A stretch of DNA of 64,000 nt from Pedobacter rhizosphaerae. GTDB lineage: Bacteria > Bacteroidota > Bacteroidia > Sphingobacteriales > Sphingobacteriaceae. The notes beneath the pieces were generated by a model, which had not been told where the DNA came from, made no database searches, and saw only the letters and a program-made list of their open reading frames with translations. The stretch is from NCBI RefSeq assembly GCF_900111155.1, contig NZ_FOGG01000019.1, forward strand, positions 1 through 64,000, written 5' to 3'. Both the position numbers and the translations under genes were made by a program. Of the stretch, positions 17,316 through 26,046 are shown piece after piece (within the stretch, counting starts at the first letter, position 1; the number at the start of each line of letters is the position of its first letter).

Positions 17316-17975
17316 CTAGACTGTAAATCCAGGTAAGTAGCCATGGAGAATCAAGTCATCTTCACTATTTATCGTGTAATTTCGGCGATTGTGGATTAAT
17401 ACAATACGGTCAGAAATATCTAAAATTGATCTATACAGGTGATCGGTAATGATAAATCCCTTTTCTCCTTTTAGGGTTTGTATATGTATTTTAAGTTCCT
17501 CCACCCATATAGGTGATAGCTGTGAAAAAGGCTCATCCAGCAAAACAAATTGAGCGTTACTGTAAATCATTAATAAACACTCTATAAACCGGCATTCACC
17601 TCCAGATAGGTTGTAGAACTTATTCTCTAAGTGTTTTGTAATTAATGGTATTTCTTTTAGTCTGTTTTGGTAGTTATGACAGAAAAGGTCTATGGCTTCA
17701 CCAAGATTGATCTGATCGGGAATAAAGCGATCTTGTGGTAAGTAGGATAAATTTTTAGACAGGTAACCTTTATCATACTTTTTGCCGTTAATATTCAAAT
17801 ACTTGAAGTGGGGTGTAATACTCCCAAATATTGCTTTTAAGAGGGTAGATTTTCCACACCCGTTTCTGCCCAGTAACCCAACTACTTCTCCCACATTACA
17901 AGCCAGGTATACGCCGCTTAGTACTTCCTTCTCTTTGTAATAGTGAGTGGTACTATCTATGAAAATTGTCGACAT
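17316..17975 (-). CDS. ABC transporter ATP-binding protein, small
   Basis: This 219-residue nucleotide-binding domain has a complete motif set: Walker A GRNGCGKS at 36-43, Q-loop YLPQD near 78, a slightly variant signature NLSGGECRF near 122, Walker B FVLLDEPF near 142, and the switch His in IITDH near 175. It overlaps the 3' end of the 108-residue membrane protein gene by 23 bp, so the two form a minimal ATPase plus membrane-subunit pair. No substrate-binding protein, second permease or obvious peptide precursor is adjacent. Substrate unknown. Confidence 0.82.
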   Translation of the reverse strand: MSTIFIDSTTHYYKEKEVLSGVYLACNVGEVVGLLGRNGCGKSTLLKAIFGSITPHFKYLNINGKKYDKGYLSKNLSYLPQDRFIPDQINLGEAIDLFCHNYQNRLKEIPLITKHLENKFYNLSGGECRFIECLLMIYSNAQFVLLDEPFSQLSPIWVEELKIHIQTLKGEKGFIITDHLYRSILDISDRIVLIHNRRNYTINSEDDLILHGYLPGFTV

Positions 17976-18279
17976 AAAATAGGATAGTGAGGATGGAAAT
18001 GAATATCAATACATCGCATGAGATTAAATACGTCATAATCTTTCTAATGCTAACCCCCATGTTTTGGAAAAAGTAGGCAGTAGATTCATAAAACATGAAA
18101 TAGATTCCTATAGAAAATGCCCAGGTAAACAGTTTGATGAAAAAAGCTAACACATAAGTATCGGATTGATTAAAACCCTTTAAATAAAATAATACAGCTA
18201 TAAGTAGGCTTACCAGTAAATTCCAGGCAAAGATGGGTTTGTAAACTTTAATAATTTTTTTGAGGAGGTTAATTAGCAT
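17953..18279 (-). CDS. Small three-helix membrane protein paired with an ABC ATPase
   Basis: The 108-residue protein has three predicted membrane helices at about 17-34, 43-63 and 83-103. It is far shorter than a normal ABC permease. The gene overlaps the ATPase gene by 23 bp, so the products are probably made in a fixed ratio and work together. A near -7 box (TATATTTA, 7 of 8) lies 4 nt before its ATG, again pointing to a short or absent leader. I recognise no named family. Confidence 0.65.
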   Translation of the reverse strand: MLINLLKKIIKVYKPIFAWNLLVSLLIAVLFYLKGFNQSDTYVLAFFIKLFTWAFSIGIYFMFYESTAYFFQNMGVSIRKIMTYLISCDVLIFISILTILFYVDNFHR

Positions 18280-18324
18280 GAACTAAATATAATTAATTGA
18301 CATCAAACACAGCTACCCCAAACA

Positions 18325-18358
18325 AAAAAAGGATCGACATTTTTGCCGATCCTTTTTT
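18325..18358. terminator. Bidirectional-looking terminator between rpoD and the ABC pair
   Basis: AAAAAAGGATCG (18325-18336) pairs with CGATCCTTTTTT (18347-18358). On the minus strand it ends the rpoD transcript. Confidence 0.85.
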
Positions 18359-18378
18359 ATTTTTTAAGAATTTTAAAA

Positions 18379-19239
18379 TTAACCTAAGTAAGATTTTAAA
18401 ATTTTACTTCTTGAGGTATGACGAAGGCGTTGTAGCGCTTTGTCCTTAATTTGCCTCACACGTTCGCGAGTTAGGTTAAATTTTTCCCCAATTTCTTCTA
18501 ATGAAAGGGGGTGGTTAGAACCTAAACCGAAGAATAAAACAATGATTTCTCTTTCTCTTTCTGTTAAAGTAGATAAAGAACGTTTGATTTCTTCAGATAA
18601 TGACTCGTTAATTAATGAACTATCCGTGTTCGGTTCATGATTTTCAAGTACATCTAATAATGTGTTTTCTTCACCCTGAACGAAAGGCGCATCCATGGAT
18701 ACGTGACGACCAGAGTTACTTAAAGTATCAGAAATCTTATCAACTGTCGTTTCTAAAATATCTGCTAATTCTTCTGGAGAAGGCTCTCTTTCATATTCTT
18801 GCTCTAACTTAGAGAAAGCTTTACTGATTTTACTTAATGAACCAACCTGGTTTAATGGTAAACGAACAATACGGCTTTGCTCTGCAATAGCTTGAAGAAT
18901 AGATTGACGAATCCACCAAACGGCATAAGAAATGAATTTGAAACCCTTTGTCTCATCGAAACGCTTTGCAGCTTTGATCAGACCTAAGTTACCTTCATTA
19001 ATTAAATCGCCTAATGTTAAACCTTGGTTTTGATATTGCTTAGCAACTGATACAACGAAACGTAAGTTAGTTTTAGTCAATCGCTCTAATGCCGCTTGAT
19101 CGCCCTCACGAATCTTCCTTGCTAAAATTACTTCCTCTTCTGCTGTGATTAAATCTACTTTACCAATTTCGTGAAGATATTTGTCTAAAGACTGACTTTC
19201 CCGGTTGGTAATGGATTGCGTTATCTTGAGTTGTCTCAT
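18379..19239 (-). CDS. rpoD: Primary RNA polymerase sigma factor (RpoD, Bacteroidota type)
   Basis: This 286-residue sigma-70 factor directs RNA polymerase to housekeeping promoters. It starts almost directly with region 1.2 ([16 protein letters not shown]), lacking the long region 1.1 of proteobacterial RpoD, which is the normal form in Bacteroidota. Region 2 holds [34 protein letters not shown] and [13 protein letters not shown]; region 4 ends in [20 protein letters not shown]. Its short form recognises the TTTG / TAnnTTTG promoters found throughout this window, including one upstream of itself at 19277-19307. Confidence 0.96.
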   Translation of the reverse strand: MRQLKITQSITNRESQSLDKYLHEIGKVDLITAEEEVILARKIREGDQAALERLTKTNLRFVVSVAKQYQNQGLTLGDLINEGNLGLIKAAKRFDETKGFKFISYAVWWIRQSILQAIAEQSRIVRLPLNQVGSLSKISKAFSKLEQEYEREPSPEELADILETTVDKISDTLSNSGRHVSMDAPFVQGEENTLLDVLENHEPNTDSSLINESLSEEIKRSLSTLTEREREIIVLFFGLGSNHPLSLEEIGEKFNLTRERVRQIKDKALQRLRHTSRSKILKSYLG

Positions 19240-19276
19240 TTATACGTTTTGTGTGCTCTATAATTATTGGAGTGTG

Positions 19277-19307
19277 CAAAGTTACGAATTTGTATAGCAA
19301 TCCGAAA
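19277..19307 (-). promoter_or_regulatory. rpoD promoter
   Basis: On the minus strand: TTTC (19307-19304, one mismatch to TTTG), a 19-nt spacer, and an exact -7 box TAACTTTG (19284-19277), 37 nt before the ATG. Confidence 0.65.
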
Positions 19308-19461
19308 GGATAAAATGCTGAAAATGTTGCTGTTTACACATGTTTTTTAATGTTTTTATTGTAACAAAAATCATTCCAATAAAGTTTTTGTCATGTTTTA
19401 ATTACGAATAGATTGTATAGTTGATAAACGGCTATAATTTATTGTTTTTCAATAAATATAT

Positions 19462-19492
19462 TTTGATTTGTAATAATATTATAATAGGTTTG
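19462..19492 (+). promoter_or_regulatory. Promoter of the DUF2975/HTH pair
   Basis: Full consensus: TTTG at 19462-19465, a 19-nt spacer and TAGGTTTG at 19485-19492. It predicts a leader of about 130 nt before the ATG at 19629. Confidence 0.65.
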
Positions 19493-19628
19493 TTTCTTAA
19501 ATTATTAAATAATTATGACGTTTCTCATCCACCAATTTAATTATCTGTCAATTAAGCAAAAGACAAACAGCTGGTGAAAAAAACCAAATCAAAATCAAAT
19601 TTTAGATTAAACTTAAATTTTTTTATTC

Positions 19629-20216
19629 ATGGATAAGATTATTAGAAATTCGGCATATGGACTAATTATGGTGGCGGCTACCTCACTTTTATTTCATGCT
19701 GTGGGCGCATTTAAGGCTTACTATAGCGGCGCTTTAGCCATTAAAGTAATTGATACCTCAGCTATTTTGAATCATAAAGTTATACCAATTGGTGATTACA
19801 CAAGTGATTATACGGCAGGAACACTGCAAATTAAACCCACCCTCTTTCAATCGTTTTTATTTTATAACGGGCACTTTTCCGACCATGGAGCCGGAATCGT
19901 TTTCTTTTTACTATTGGGAATAATCCTCATGCTTGCCCTAAAATTCAGATCCGAGCTATTGTTAAATCTTTCTGGAGATAAATTTTATCAATGTGTTGGT
20001 TTGGTTGGTTTACTTTATTTGGCAATATGCTTTGGGATTGAGATACCAACAGGCAATTACTTAAAAGAATTAACTAACCATGCATTTAGGCTCGATAATA
20101 ATCACGCTGATTATTCGATTTTCAATCTACTTTCTTTGTTTATCCTGTTGAATGCCATGTTGCAACTTCATACCTATGCTAAGCAATTAAAGGCAGAAAA
20201 TGATCTTACGATTTAG
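19629..20216 (+). CDS. DUF2975-type membrane protein
   Basis: This 195-residue protein has predicted helices at about 8-28, 92-108, 125-145 and 165-183, matching the four-helix layout of DUF2975 proteins. In many bacteria such proteins are paired with a small Cro/C1-type regulator, and one lies downstream here (20465-20671). The pairing suggests the membrane protein modulates or is controlled by the regulator, but the signal is unknown. The usual close spacing is relaxed here to 248 bp, which contains only AT-rich DNA and a TAACTTTA near-match to the -7 box at 20448. Confidence 0.7.
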   Translation: MDKIIRNSAYGLIMVAATSLLFHAVGAFKAYYSGALAIKVIDTSAILNHKVIPIGDYTSDYTAGTLQIKPTLFQSFLFYNGHFSDHGAGIVFFLLLGIILMLALKFRSELLLNLSGDKFYQCVGLVGLLYLAICFGIEIPTGNYLKELTNHAFRLDNNHADYSIFNLLSLFILLNAMLQLHTYAKQLKAENDLTI

Positions 20217-20464
20217 CAAACTATTCGGATTATCAGTAGCCTTATTTCTTCGCCTCATGTCAAAAAGTTCGAAAAGGCAGGAAATAAATCCATCCATCAA
20301 TTTGAGTTTTAATTTTCATTAAACTCTTCATTGGCTATCTTTTGCCCAAGCTTCATGATTGTTGTTTTATTTAAAATTATAAGATATGCGGTATTGATGA
20401 AGCAGGATGCTAGCCTGACCATTTAATTTTTTAAAGAAGTAAAAACTAACTTTACAATTAACAA

Positions 20465-20671
20465 ATGCCCATAATAATCAACTTAGATGTAATGCTGGCC
20501 CGAAGGAAGATGTCGTTAACCGAACTCAGTGAAAGGGTAGGGATTACCATGTCTAATTTATCTATCCTCAAAACAGGTAAAGCCAAAGCCATCCGTTTGG
20601 AAACTTTAGAATCAATATGTAAAGTGTTAGATTGTCAGCCCGGAGATATTTTAGAATATAGAGGGAGCTGA
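20465..20671 (+). CDS. Small Cro/C1-type HTH transcriptional regulator
   Basis: A 68-residue single-domain DNA-binding protein. It begins with INLDVMLARRKMSLTELSER, then the turn and recognition helix GITMSNLSILKTGKAKAI, and ends in LETLESICKVLDCQPGDIL, the typical five-helix XRE fold (YozG-like). Proteins like this usually travel with DUF2975 membrane proteins. A near -7 box lies about 10 nt upstream, so it may also be transcribed separately from the membrane gene. Confidence 0.88.
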   Translation: MPIIINLDVMLARRKMSLTELSERVGITMSNLSILKTGKAKAIRLETLESICKVLDCQPGDILEYRGS

Positions 20672-20689
20672 TCTTGAAAAGCTTTTGAA

Positions 20690-21000
20690 GGAAAGTGAAA
20701 GAGTGAAAAGTTGAAAGTAAAAAGTTGAAAGTTCAAAGCCCCTTAGCTTATCTTAATTCCTTAATGTTAGATTTAAAACGGAAAAAGCGGAAAGTGAAAG
20801 AGTGAAAAGTTGAAAGTAAAAAGTTGAAAGGCCCCTTAATTTATCTTCTTAATGTTAGATTGAAAGCGGAAAGACCAAAGCTGAAAGTGAAAGAGTGAAA
20901 AGTTCAAAGCCCCTTAACTTATCTTAATTCCTTAATGTTAGATTTAAAACGGAAAGACTAAAGCTGAAAGTGAAATAGTTGCAAGTTAAAAATGCAAAAG
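20690..21000. repeat. Tandem copies of a ~95-bp purine-rich intergenic repeat
   Basis: Four copies start near 20690, 20789, 20882 and 20965. Each begins with GGAAAGTGAAAGAGTGAAAA or a variant, and full copies then run through CCCCTTA-CTTATCTTAATTCC to TTAATGTTAGATT. Copies 3 and 4 are shortened. The same sequence occurs inverted at about 41692-41805, and a partial copy near 49796. No coding potential. Confidence 0.8.
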
Positions 21001-21053
21001 GCCATCACTCCTTAATGCTGAAAAGGAGAAATTAAAGCCATCCTGTAAAAAAA

Positions 21054-21083
21054 AAATCCTTTCAACTTACATTGAAAGGATTT
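21054..21083. terminator. Terminator of sucC
   Basis: Perfect 12-bp stem AAATCCTTTCAA (21054-21065) / TTGAAAGGATTT (21072-21083), with a long A tract on the left that becomes the U tract of the minus-strand sucC transcript. Confidence 0.88.
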
Positions 21084-21102
21084 CTATTGTATTGTTTAAA
21101 AA

Positions 21103-22302
21103 TTATGCTTGCTCTTCTAAAACTTTAGTTACTAAATCAGCAGCTTCTTTTAAAGCGATAGCTGAATAAACTTTAAGTCCTGAATCGTCAATTAATTTTT
21201 TAGCTTCTTCAGCATTTGTACCTTGTAAACGGCAGATGATCGGAACAGGAATGTTTCCAATTTCGTTATAGGCATCAATAACACCCTGAGCAACACGGTC
21301 GCAACGAACGATACCACCAAAAATGTTAATTAAGATTGCTTTAACGTTTGGATCTTTCAAGATAATATTGAAAGCTGCTTTAACCGTTTGAGCATTTGCA
21401 GTTCCGCCTACGTCTAAGAAGTTTGCAGGCTCACCACCGGCTAACTTAATAATATCCATCGTAGCCATCGCTAAACCAGCACCGTTAACCATACAACCTA
21501 CGTTACCATCTAAGTTAACGAAGTTAAGGTTAGAAGCACTTGCTTCAACTTCCATTGGATCTTCTTCTGTAACATCACGCATTGCTGCGTAATCCGGGTG
21601 ACGGAATAAGCCATTTTCATCTAAATTTACTTTAGCATCAACAGCAATTACTTTATCATCAGAAGTTTTTAAAACAGGATTGATTTCGAACATTGAAGAA
21701 TCAGTAGCTTCGTAAGCTTTATATAAGGCAGAAACGAATTTTACCATTTCTTTAAACGCGTTACCGCTAACACCTAAGTTAAAGGCAATTTTACGAGCCT
21801 GGAAACCTTGTAAGCCAACTTTAGGATCAATTTCTTCTTTAAAGATCAGGTGAGGAGTATGCTCAGCAACTTCTTCAATGTCCATACCACCTTCGGTACT
21901 GTACATGATGATGTTACGGCCTTTAGCACGATCTAATAAAACTGAAATGTAGAATTCTTTAGTTTCTGAAGCACCTGGATAATAAACATCCTGTGCTACT
22001 AAAACCTTGTTCACTTTTTTACCTTCAGGACCGGTTTGAGGGGTAACTAATTGCATACCGATAATGTCGGTAGCGCGTTGTTGAACCTCTTCTAGGTTCT
22101 TAGCCAACTTAACACCTCCGCCTTTACCGCGACCACCTGCGTGGATCTGCGCCTTAATAACAACCCAGTCAGAGTTATAATCGGTTTTCAGTTTCTTAGC
22201 AGCCTCAACAGCTTGCTCAGGCGTATCGGCAACAATTCCTTCTTGAACGTTTACACCGAAACTTTTTAATATTTGTTTACCCTGGTATTCGTGAATATTC
22301 AT
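21103..22302 (-). CDS. sucC: Succinyl-CoA synthetase (ADP-forming) beta subunit
   Basis: This 399-residue subunit has the ATP-grasp domain that binds nucleotide and, with SucD, converts succinyl-CoA to succinate in the TCA cycle. The start MNIHEYQGKQILKSFGV and KAQIHAGGRGKGGGVKLA near residue 49 are family signatures, as are NPGNFLDVGG-type FLDVGGTANAQTVK and ILINIFGGIVRCDRVAQGV near the C-terminus. The alpha subunit sucD is not adjacent. It has a consensus promoter at 22320-22350 and its own terminator, so it is a single-gene unit. Confidence 0.96.
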   Translation of the reverse strand: MNIHEYQGKQILKSFGVNVQEGIVADTPEQAVEAAKKLKTDYNSDWVVIKAQIHAGGRGKGGGVKLAKNLEEVQQRATDIIGMQLVTPQTGPEGKKVNKVLVAQDVYYPGASETKEFYISVLLDRAKGRNIIMYSTEGGMDIEEVAEHTPHLIFKEEIDPKVGLQGFQARKIAFNLGVSGNAFKEMVKFVSALYKAYEATDSSMFEINPVLKTSDDKVIAVDAKVNLDENGLFRHPDYAAMRDVTEEDPMEVEASASNLNFVNLDGNVGCMVNGAGLAMATMDIIKLAGGEPANFLDVGGTANAQTVKAAFNIILKDPNVKAILINIFGGIVRCDRVAQGVIDAYNEIGNIPVPIICRLQGTNAEEAKKLIDDSGLKVYSAIALKEAADLVTKVLEEQA

Positions 22303-22319
22303 TTGCTACAAAATTTGCC

Positions 22320-22350
22320 CAAAGCTACAATTTCAAAGCCTTTAAACAAA
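22320..22350 (-). promoter_or_regulatory. sucC promoter
   Basis: Minus strand: TTTG (22350-22347), 19-nt spacer, TAGCTTTG (22327-22320), 17 nt before the ATG. Both boxes match the Bacteroidota consensus exactly. Confidence 0.75.
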
Positions 22351-22488
22351 TAGAAAAAACCGATTTTTTCAGAAAATGAACGTTTTGTGTTAATGGAAAG
22401 TTTTAACAGGTGCAAAGAAGGGATAGCGCTGTGTTCTCATTTTAATATTACATCATTGGGCTCAATACTTTTGATTGCCTAAAATAGT

Positions 22489-22803
22489 TTAACTTCCTGC
22501 AATTGGCGATCCGAATATGCCCACAGCCAATTCTGCCCATAGCAGAAAGAGGGCAAGTAAAATGACAATAAATAGTATGGTTCTCAAATTCCCTGCATTA
22601 ACCGTTCTAAAAACCAATTCAATTGCCAAACCTGTACTCAATAGTAAAGCGCCGGCCGCTAAAAAATCTGTTAAGTCCCACTTAACTTCTGCTGTAAATT
22701 GCATGGCTATAAATGGAAGGATTAAGATGAATGCAATTACACTTAAAATGATGATAATCCGCTGTTTAGCAGGATTAAATGTCGCTTGATTTTTCATGTT
22801 CAT
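22489..22803 (-). CDS. Small hypothetical membrane protein
   Basis: A 104-residue protein with hydrophobic helices at about 15-33, 46-64 and 75-97, so probably three membrane passes. A second ATG two codons in is equally possible. It follows the ferritin-like gene after a 123-nt gap containing a TTTCCCG/CGGGAAA hairpin near 22863-22888, so it may be an independent unit at the end of the membrane operon. No family recognised. Confidence 0.65.
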   Translation of the reverse strand: MNMKNQATFNPAKQRIIIILSVIAFILILPFIAMQFTAEVKWDLTDFLAAGALLLSTGLAIELVFRTVNAGNLRTILFIVILLALFLLWAELAVGIFGSPIAGS

Positions 22804-22926
22804 TAAATTTATGATATTTTAATAATTATTTAAGATAATTCGTGTTTTTTTAAGCCTTTGCTTTCCCGATACACAGCACCGGGAAAACTAAAAATCCAAC
22901 AAAAGTTTGCAAAGGCGAGCGGTTAA

Positions 22927-23703
22927 TTAAAAATGTTTTACTGGTATGGGTTCTGTAATAGGATGGATTGTATCTTCCTGAATCTGGTATAATGTTTCTC
23001 TGCCAGCTACCTTTGTCAATTTAGATTTCATTTTATGGAAGTATCTGCTAAAATTAAGCTTTCCGGCTTTGAAGAGCTTCTTGTGTGCAAACCACACAAC
23101 CAAACTGGTACAGATGAAAAAACAAGAGTAGGCATGATAGCAGATGAATTTAGAAAAGGCATTTTTCTGACTAAAGATGATATACAATCGCTCTCTTTGG
23201 AAGGTAATATGTGCAGCTTCGTCAATTAGAATATCCGTGCATATTTGTTTCGGTAATTTGCAGTTTGTCGCATCCTTTAGTGCCTGATAAAAGATTTGGG
23301 CAGCACTTTCAACGGTAATCACGGCAACTGTCCATAGTTCCATGTTGGTATTGTAATATCTTATTTTTCTAAACATCGTATCTCCCCAATCTTTTTTAAT
23401 TCTGTCTTCGTTAATCAGATCTAAATACCGCCCTAAATTATTTCCGTGTTTTTGCTCTTCCTTTATAAAAAGCTTTACAGCATCGGGATAGTCCGGGTCA
23501 TTAATTGCATTGGCATATTTTCTGGAGGCATGAAGCGAATGTTCACCCTCTGAAGTCTCCCCGAGTTGCCAGGCCTGTAATGATTTAAGGATGTTAGCCT
23601 TTTCAGAACGATCGAGCAGAGGTGCTAAGTCCCAGTTAATTCTCAAATTCTTAAGGTTTGCACCGAAATATTCTTTCCAATAGTTAGATGAATGAATTTT
23701 CAT
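22927..23703 (-). CDS. Ferritin-like diiron protein with membrane segment
   Basis: The 258-residue protein carries the ligand pattern of a four-helix diiron site: EGEH at 52-55, ExxH in EEQKHG (Glu83, His86), Glu132 in VESAAQ, and ExxH in DEAAH (Glu162, His165). A hydrophobic stretch at about 187-206 suggests anchoring in the membrane. Such proteins include rubrerythrin-like oxidoreductases and hydroxylases. It starts 12 nt after the stop of a 34-residue membrane protein and belongs to the minus-strand operon downstream of a winged-helix regulator. Reaction unknown. Confidence 0.72.
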   Translation of the reverse strand: MKIHSSNYWKEYFGANLKNLRINWDLAPLLDRSEKANILKSLQAWQLGETSEGEHSLHASRKYANAINDPDYPDAVKLFIKEEQKHGNNLGRYLDLINEDRIKKDWGDTMFRKIRYYNTNMELWTVAVITVESAAQIFYQALKDATNCKLPKQICTDILIDEAAHITFQRERLYIIFSQKNAFSKFICYHAYSCFFICTSLVVWFAHKKLFKAGKLNFSRYFHKMKSKLTKVAGRETLYQIQEDTIHPITEPIPVKHF

Positions 23704-23715
23704 ATCGTTATTGTT

Positions 23716-23820
23716 TTAATCTTTAACATCAAATATTTTTTGAACAATCTGCTCCAATACAAACCAAGCCAATGACAACATTGAAAATAGGAGCAGGATT
23801 ATACTTTGGGTCTTATTCAT
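23716..23820 (-). CDS. 34-residue single-pass membrane protein
   Basis: This small ORF starts 4 nt after the stop of the DUF4173 gene and ends 12 nt before the ferritin-like gene, filling the gap between them. The product starts MNKTQSIILLLFSMLSLAWF, has one predicted membrane helix at about 6-24 and a charged tail ending FDVKD. The fit within the operon and the clean helix argue that it is real. It would act as a small partner or regulator of its membrane-protein neighbours; that is inference. Confidence 0.6.
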   Translation of the reverse strand: MNKTQSIILLLFSMLSLAWFVLEQIVQKIFDVKD

Positions 23821-23824
23821 AAGG

Positions 23825-25390
23825 CTACTTGCTTAGTCCAAAATATTGCGCTGCATTCCAATCTGGCAAGTTCCACGATACCCAGTTTCCTTCATTATAT
23901 CTTTCTTTAAAGTATTCAATTCTGGTATCAAGTCTTCCCTGCAATTCATCGTTACTGGAAGGTTTTGGGATTTCATATTCAGGTAGATTATTGATGATAG
24001 ATAGGGTTAGGCTTTTTCTATTTTTATCCAGAGTTGGGAGTGTTTTATCAGATAAGGAAAGCTGATAATCCGGATCAAAGGTGATACTATCTTTATGAGC
24101 GAAATTGTACTTTACAATAAAAACATCCCAGTTTATGGTGCTGAAGGTAAGAAGTAATATAAACCAGATACTGCCATTAACTTTAAGAAGGTAGAAGAAT
24201 GTTTTTTGTTTGGCTACTTTTATATATACCGTTATTAAACCGATGATACATAATATGGCAAACACTAATACCCCAATTCGTTTATGCGTTAAGCCATAAA
24301 CATCTATGTAATAGCCATCCTTAATAAAAACAGAAATAATGAGGATGAAATTTTGGATCATCCAGGTGTAGGCCAGAATTCTGAGTAGATGACTTTTGCT
24401 ATAGAAGTTGAGGTTTGCTCTAAAAAAGTAGACAATCACCGCCATGGCAATCATTATGCTAAATATTAAAGCATTGGTACCCTGGTGTAAGTCTGCAGAG
24501 AAGCTTCCGGTTGGGATATAATTAAACCAAAGTGTGGTGATATCAATCAAATTGAGAAACAGAATCAAAAGATTTAAGGCAGTAAAGGATATTACAGCAA
24601 TAATATACTCTGTTTTTAAGGCTAGATTCTTGGTGATAAGATTCGCTCCGAAGGTGTGAACAATTTCATACCAGAGTGTTTTTGATTTGATATTTCTGCG
24701 TAATCTCAAAAGCTGTTCTCTGCATTTTCCTTCCATATCTTCCAGGGCCTTGCTAAAAAAGGTAATGGTAAGCCCGGCGGATAAGATGAAGCCCAGACAA
24801 AAATGCATAAAGCGGGGTAGGCTAAGGTCTTTAAAAAGGAAATTTGAAATTTGGGTAAAAAAGACCTCAATGCCCGTAAAGAAATTATTGGTATAATGAC
24901 TAAAAATCTGATTGGCTCCAGAATAGATACCGGTGAAAACCGCTACGATAAATACCGGGAAAATAATGTATTTAATCAGTTTAAGTGCGGGCTTTAAATT
25001 AAAACCGCCAATACTCACCTGACTTAAACGCTGTACTAAACCTATTGGAACTGTTATTATCTGAATCCCAGCTGTGATGATGGCGAGAAATACCGTCCTC
25101 AATTGTTGAAAATGGCCGAATCCTATAAAGATAAGTAAGCTGAAATAATAGGCAACCAGGGTTAAGTCGCTATTGTTAATCACCACAAGTATTGCTGCAA
25201 ATAGGTGGGCAACAGCATAAGTAATGAATTTTGGGCTTTTAGGAATCTCAGGGTTCCAAAAGTTAACAGCCAGAATAAAAATACTGTAAATGAATAGGTT
25301 TAAGGCCAATCGCTCATTCCAGAAGAGCAGGCTAAACAATAAGCCTCCAATAAAGATGAATAGCAATAAGAGGTTGGATTTATTTTTCAT
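23825..25390 (-). CDS. DUF4173-type multi-pass membrane protein
   Basis: This 521-residue protein has about a dozen hydrophobic segments over residues 5-450 and a C-terminal soluble tail with a WNLPDWNAAQYFGLSK end. It matches the DUF4173/DUF4153 type of Bacteroidota membrane proteins, function unknown. An in-frame ATG 13 codons upstream (25429) overlaps the previous gene; I prefer the ATG at 25390, which begins MKNKSNLLLLFIFIGG and lies 11 nt after the preceding stop. It is the largest gene of the operon controlled by the winged-helix regulator. Confidence 0.75.
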   Translation of the reverse strand: MKNKSNLLLLFIFIGGLLFSLLFWNERLALNLFIYSIFILAVNFWNPEIPKSPKFITYAVAHLFAAILVVINNSDLTLVAYYFSLLIFIGFGHFQQLRTVFLAIITAGIQIITVPIGLVQRLSQVSIGGFNLKPALKLIKYIIFPVFIVAVFTGIYSGANQIFSHYTNNFFTGIEVFFTQISNFLFKDLSLPRFMHFCLGFILSAGLTITFFSKALEDMEGKCREQLLRLRRNIKSKTLWYEIVHTFGANLITKNLALKTEYIIAVISFTALNLLILFLNLIDITTLWFNYIPTGSFSADLHQGTNALIFSIMIAMAVIVYFFRANLNFYSKSHLLRILAYTWMIQNFILIISVFIKDGYYIDVYGLTHKRIGVLVFAILCIIGLITVYIKVAKQKTFFYLLKVNGSIWFILLLTFSTINWDVFIVKYNFAHKDSITFDPDYQLSLSDKTLPTLDKNRKSLTLSIINNLPEYEIPKPSSNDELQGRLDTRIEYFKERYNEGNWVSWNLPDWNAAQYFGLSK

Positions 25391-25401
25391 TGTTTTTTGG
25401 T

Positions 25402-25704
25402 TTAGATGAATTGAAGCGCGATGGTGCAAAATCCGATGCAGAGGGGGATGTTGAGTACCAGATAAATAATTGTAGTTATATACTTCGCCCAGTACCTGAG
25501 GTTTAAGATTAGTTCCAGTAGTATGCCTAATAATAGGATGGAGTTAATAATGAAAGCCACTCCAATGTAATAAAGACCCACTCCAATCATTACGTTTGCC
25601 TTAGTGAGCATAAAAATTAGCAGTATAACCGATCCTCCGATGGCAGAGTAAAGGGCAGATTTTTTGCCTGCATTAATCAAGTTTAATTTTTCAGTTATTT
25701 TCAT
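25402..25704 (-). CDS. Small hypothetical membrane protein
   Basis: A 100-residue protein with helices at about 16-34, 41-62 and 72-95. The frame is open 12 codons further upstream, but that part is translated from the operator palindrome, so I place the start at the ATG at 25704 (MKITEKLNLINAGKK). It is the second of three membrane genes in the operon and has its own copy of the CTTTG-N5-CAAAG palindrome 10 nt upstream. Confidence 0.68.
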   Translation of the reverse strand: MKITEKLNLINAGKKSALYSAIGGSVILLIFMLTKANVMIGVGLYYIGVAFIINSILLLGILLELILNLRYWAKYITTIIYLVLNIPLCIGFCTIALQFI

Positions 25705-25714
25705 TTTAAAAGTG

Positions 25715-25729
25715 CTTTGTATTTCAAAG
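25715..25729 (-). promoter_or_regulatory. Palindromic operator 2, inside the operon
   Basis: Perfect inverted repeat CTTTG-N5-CAAAG. It lies 10 nt before the ATG at 25704 and is followed toward the gene by ACTTTTAAAATG, the same arrangement as at operator 1. The adjoining -7-like TTACTTTG has one mismatch. Confidence 0.6.
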
Positions 25730-25748
25730 TAAATAGTCAAAAAAAATA

Positions 25749-26045
25749 TTATAGTTTCTTAATCATTTTTTCAAGGGCATCTAAATGCGCTTTAAAAGCC
25801 TGCTTACCCAAATCAGTAATAGAGTAGGTGGTACTGGTTTTTCTGCCGATGAATCCTTTATGAACCTTGATAAACTCTGATTGCTCTAACGTATTTAAGT
25901 GTGAGGCCAGATTTCCATCTGTAAGTTCAAGCATTTGCTTCAGATCGTTAAAGCTAATTTCATCATTCACCACAAGCATCGACATCACGCCAAGCCTGAT
26001 TCTACTATCAAAAACCTTATTTAAATCAGCTATTGGGTTCTTCAT
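25749..26045 (-). CDS. Winged-helix transcriptional regulator
   Basis: A 98-residue single-domain DNA-binding protein. It starts LNKVFDSRIRLGVMSMLVVN, followed by the HTH stretch ISFNDLKQMLELTDGNLASHLNTLE and a wing near RKTSTTYSITDLGK; this is the small winged-helix (ArsR/MarR-like, HTH_34) type common in Bacteroidota. It lacks an obvious effector domain. It is the second gene of the operon, 1 nt after the upstream membrane gene, and two identical palindromes flank it at 25715 and 26692, so autoregulation is likely. Confidence 0.85.
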   Translation of the reverse strand: MKNPIADLNKVFDSRIRLGVMSMLVVNDEISFNDLKQMLELTDGNLASHLNTLEQSEFIKVHKGFIGRKTSTTYSITDLGKQAFKAHLDALEKMIKKL

Positions 26046-26046
26046 C

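Larger units (their letters stand above)
19240..19628. other. AT-rich divergent control region rpoD / DUF2975
   Basis: 389 bp without a gene. It carries the rpoD promoter on the minus strand (19277-19307) and a full plus-strand promoter (19462-19492). The 19320-19560 part is exceptionally AT-rich and contains a TTATTG/CAATAA hairpin near 19440. Confidence 0.6.

Noticed and set aside
20690..21000. CRISPR array
   Set aside because: The repeat units are about 95 bp, directly joined and unequal in length, without short repeats and unique spacers, and no cas gene is present.
25390..25429. Longer N-terminus for the DUF4173 protein
   Set aside because: It overlaps the preceding gene and adds only hydrophilic residues before a clear hydrophobic start at 25390.
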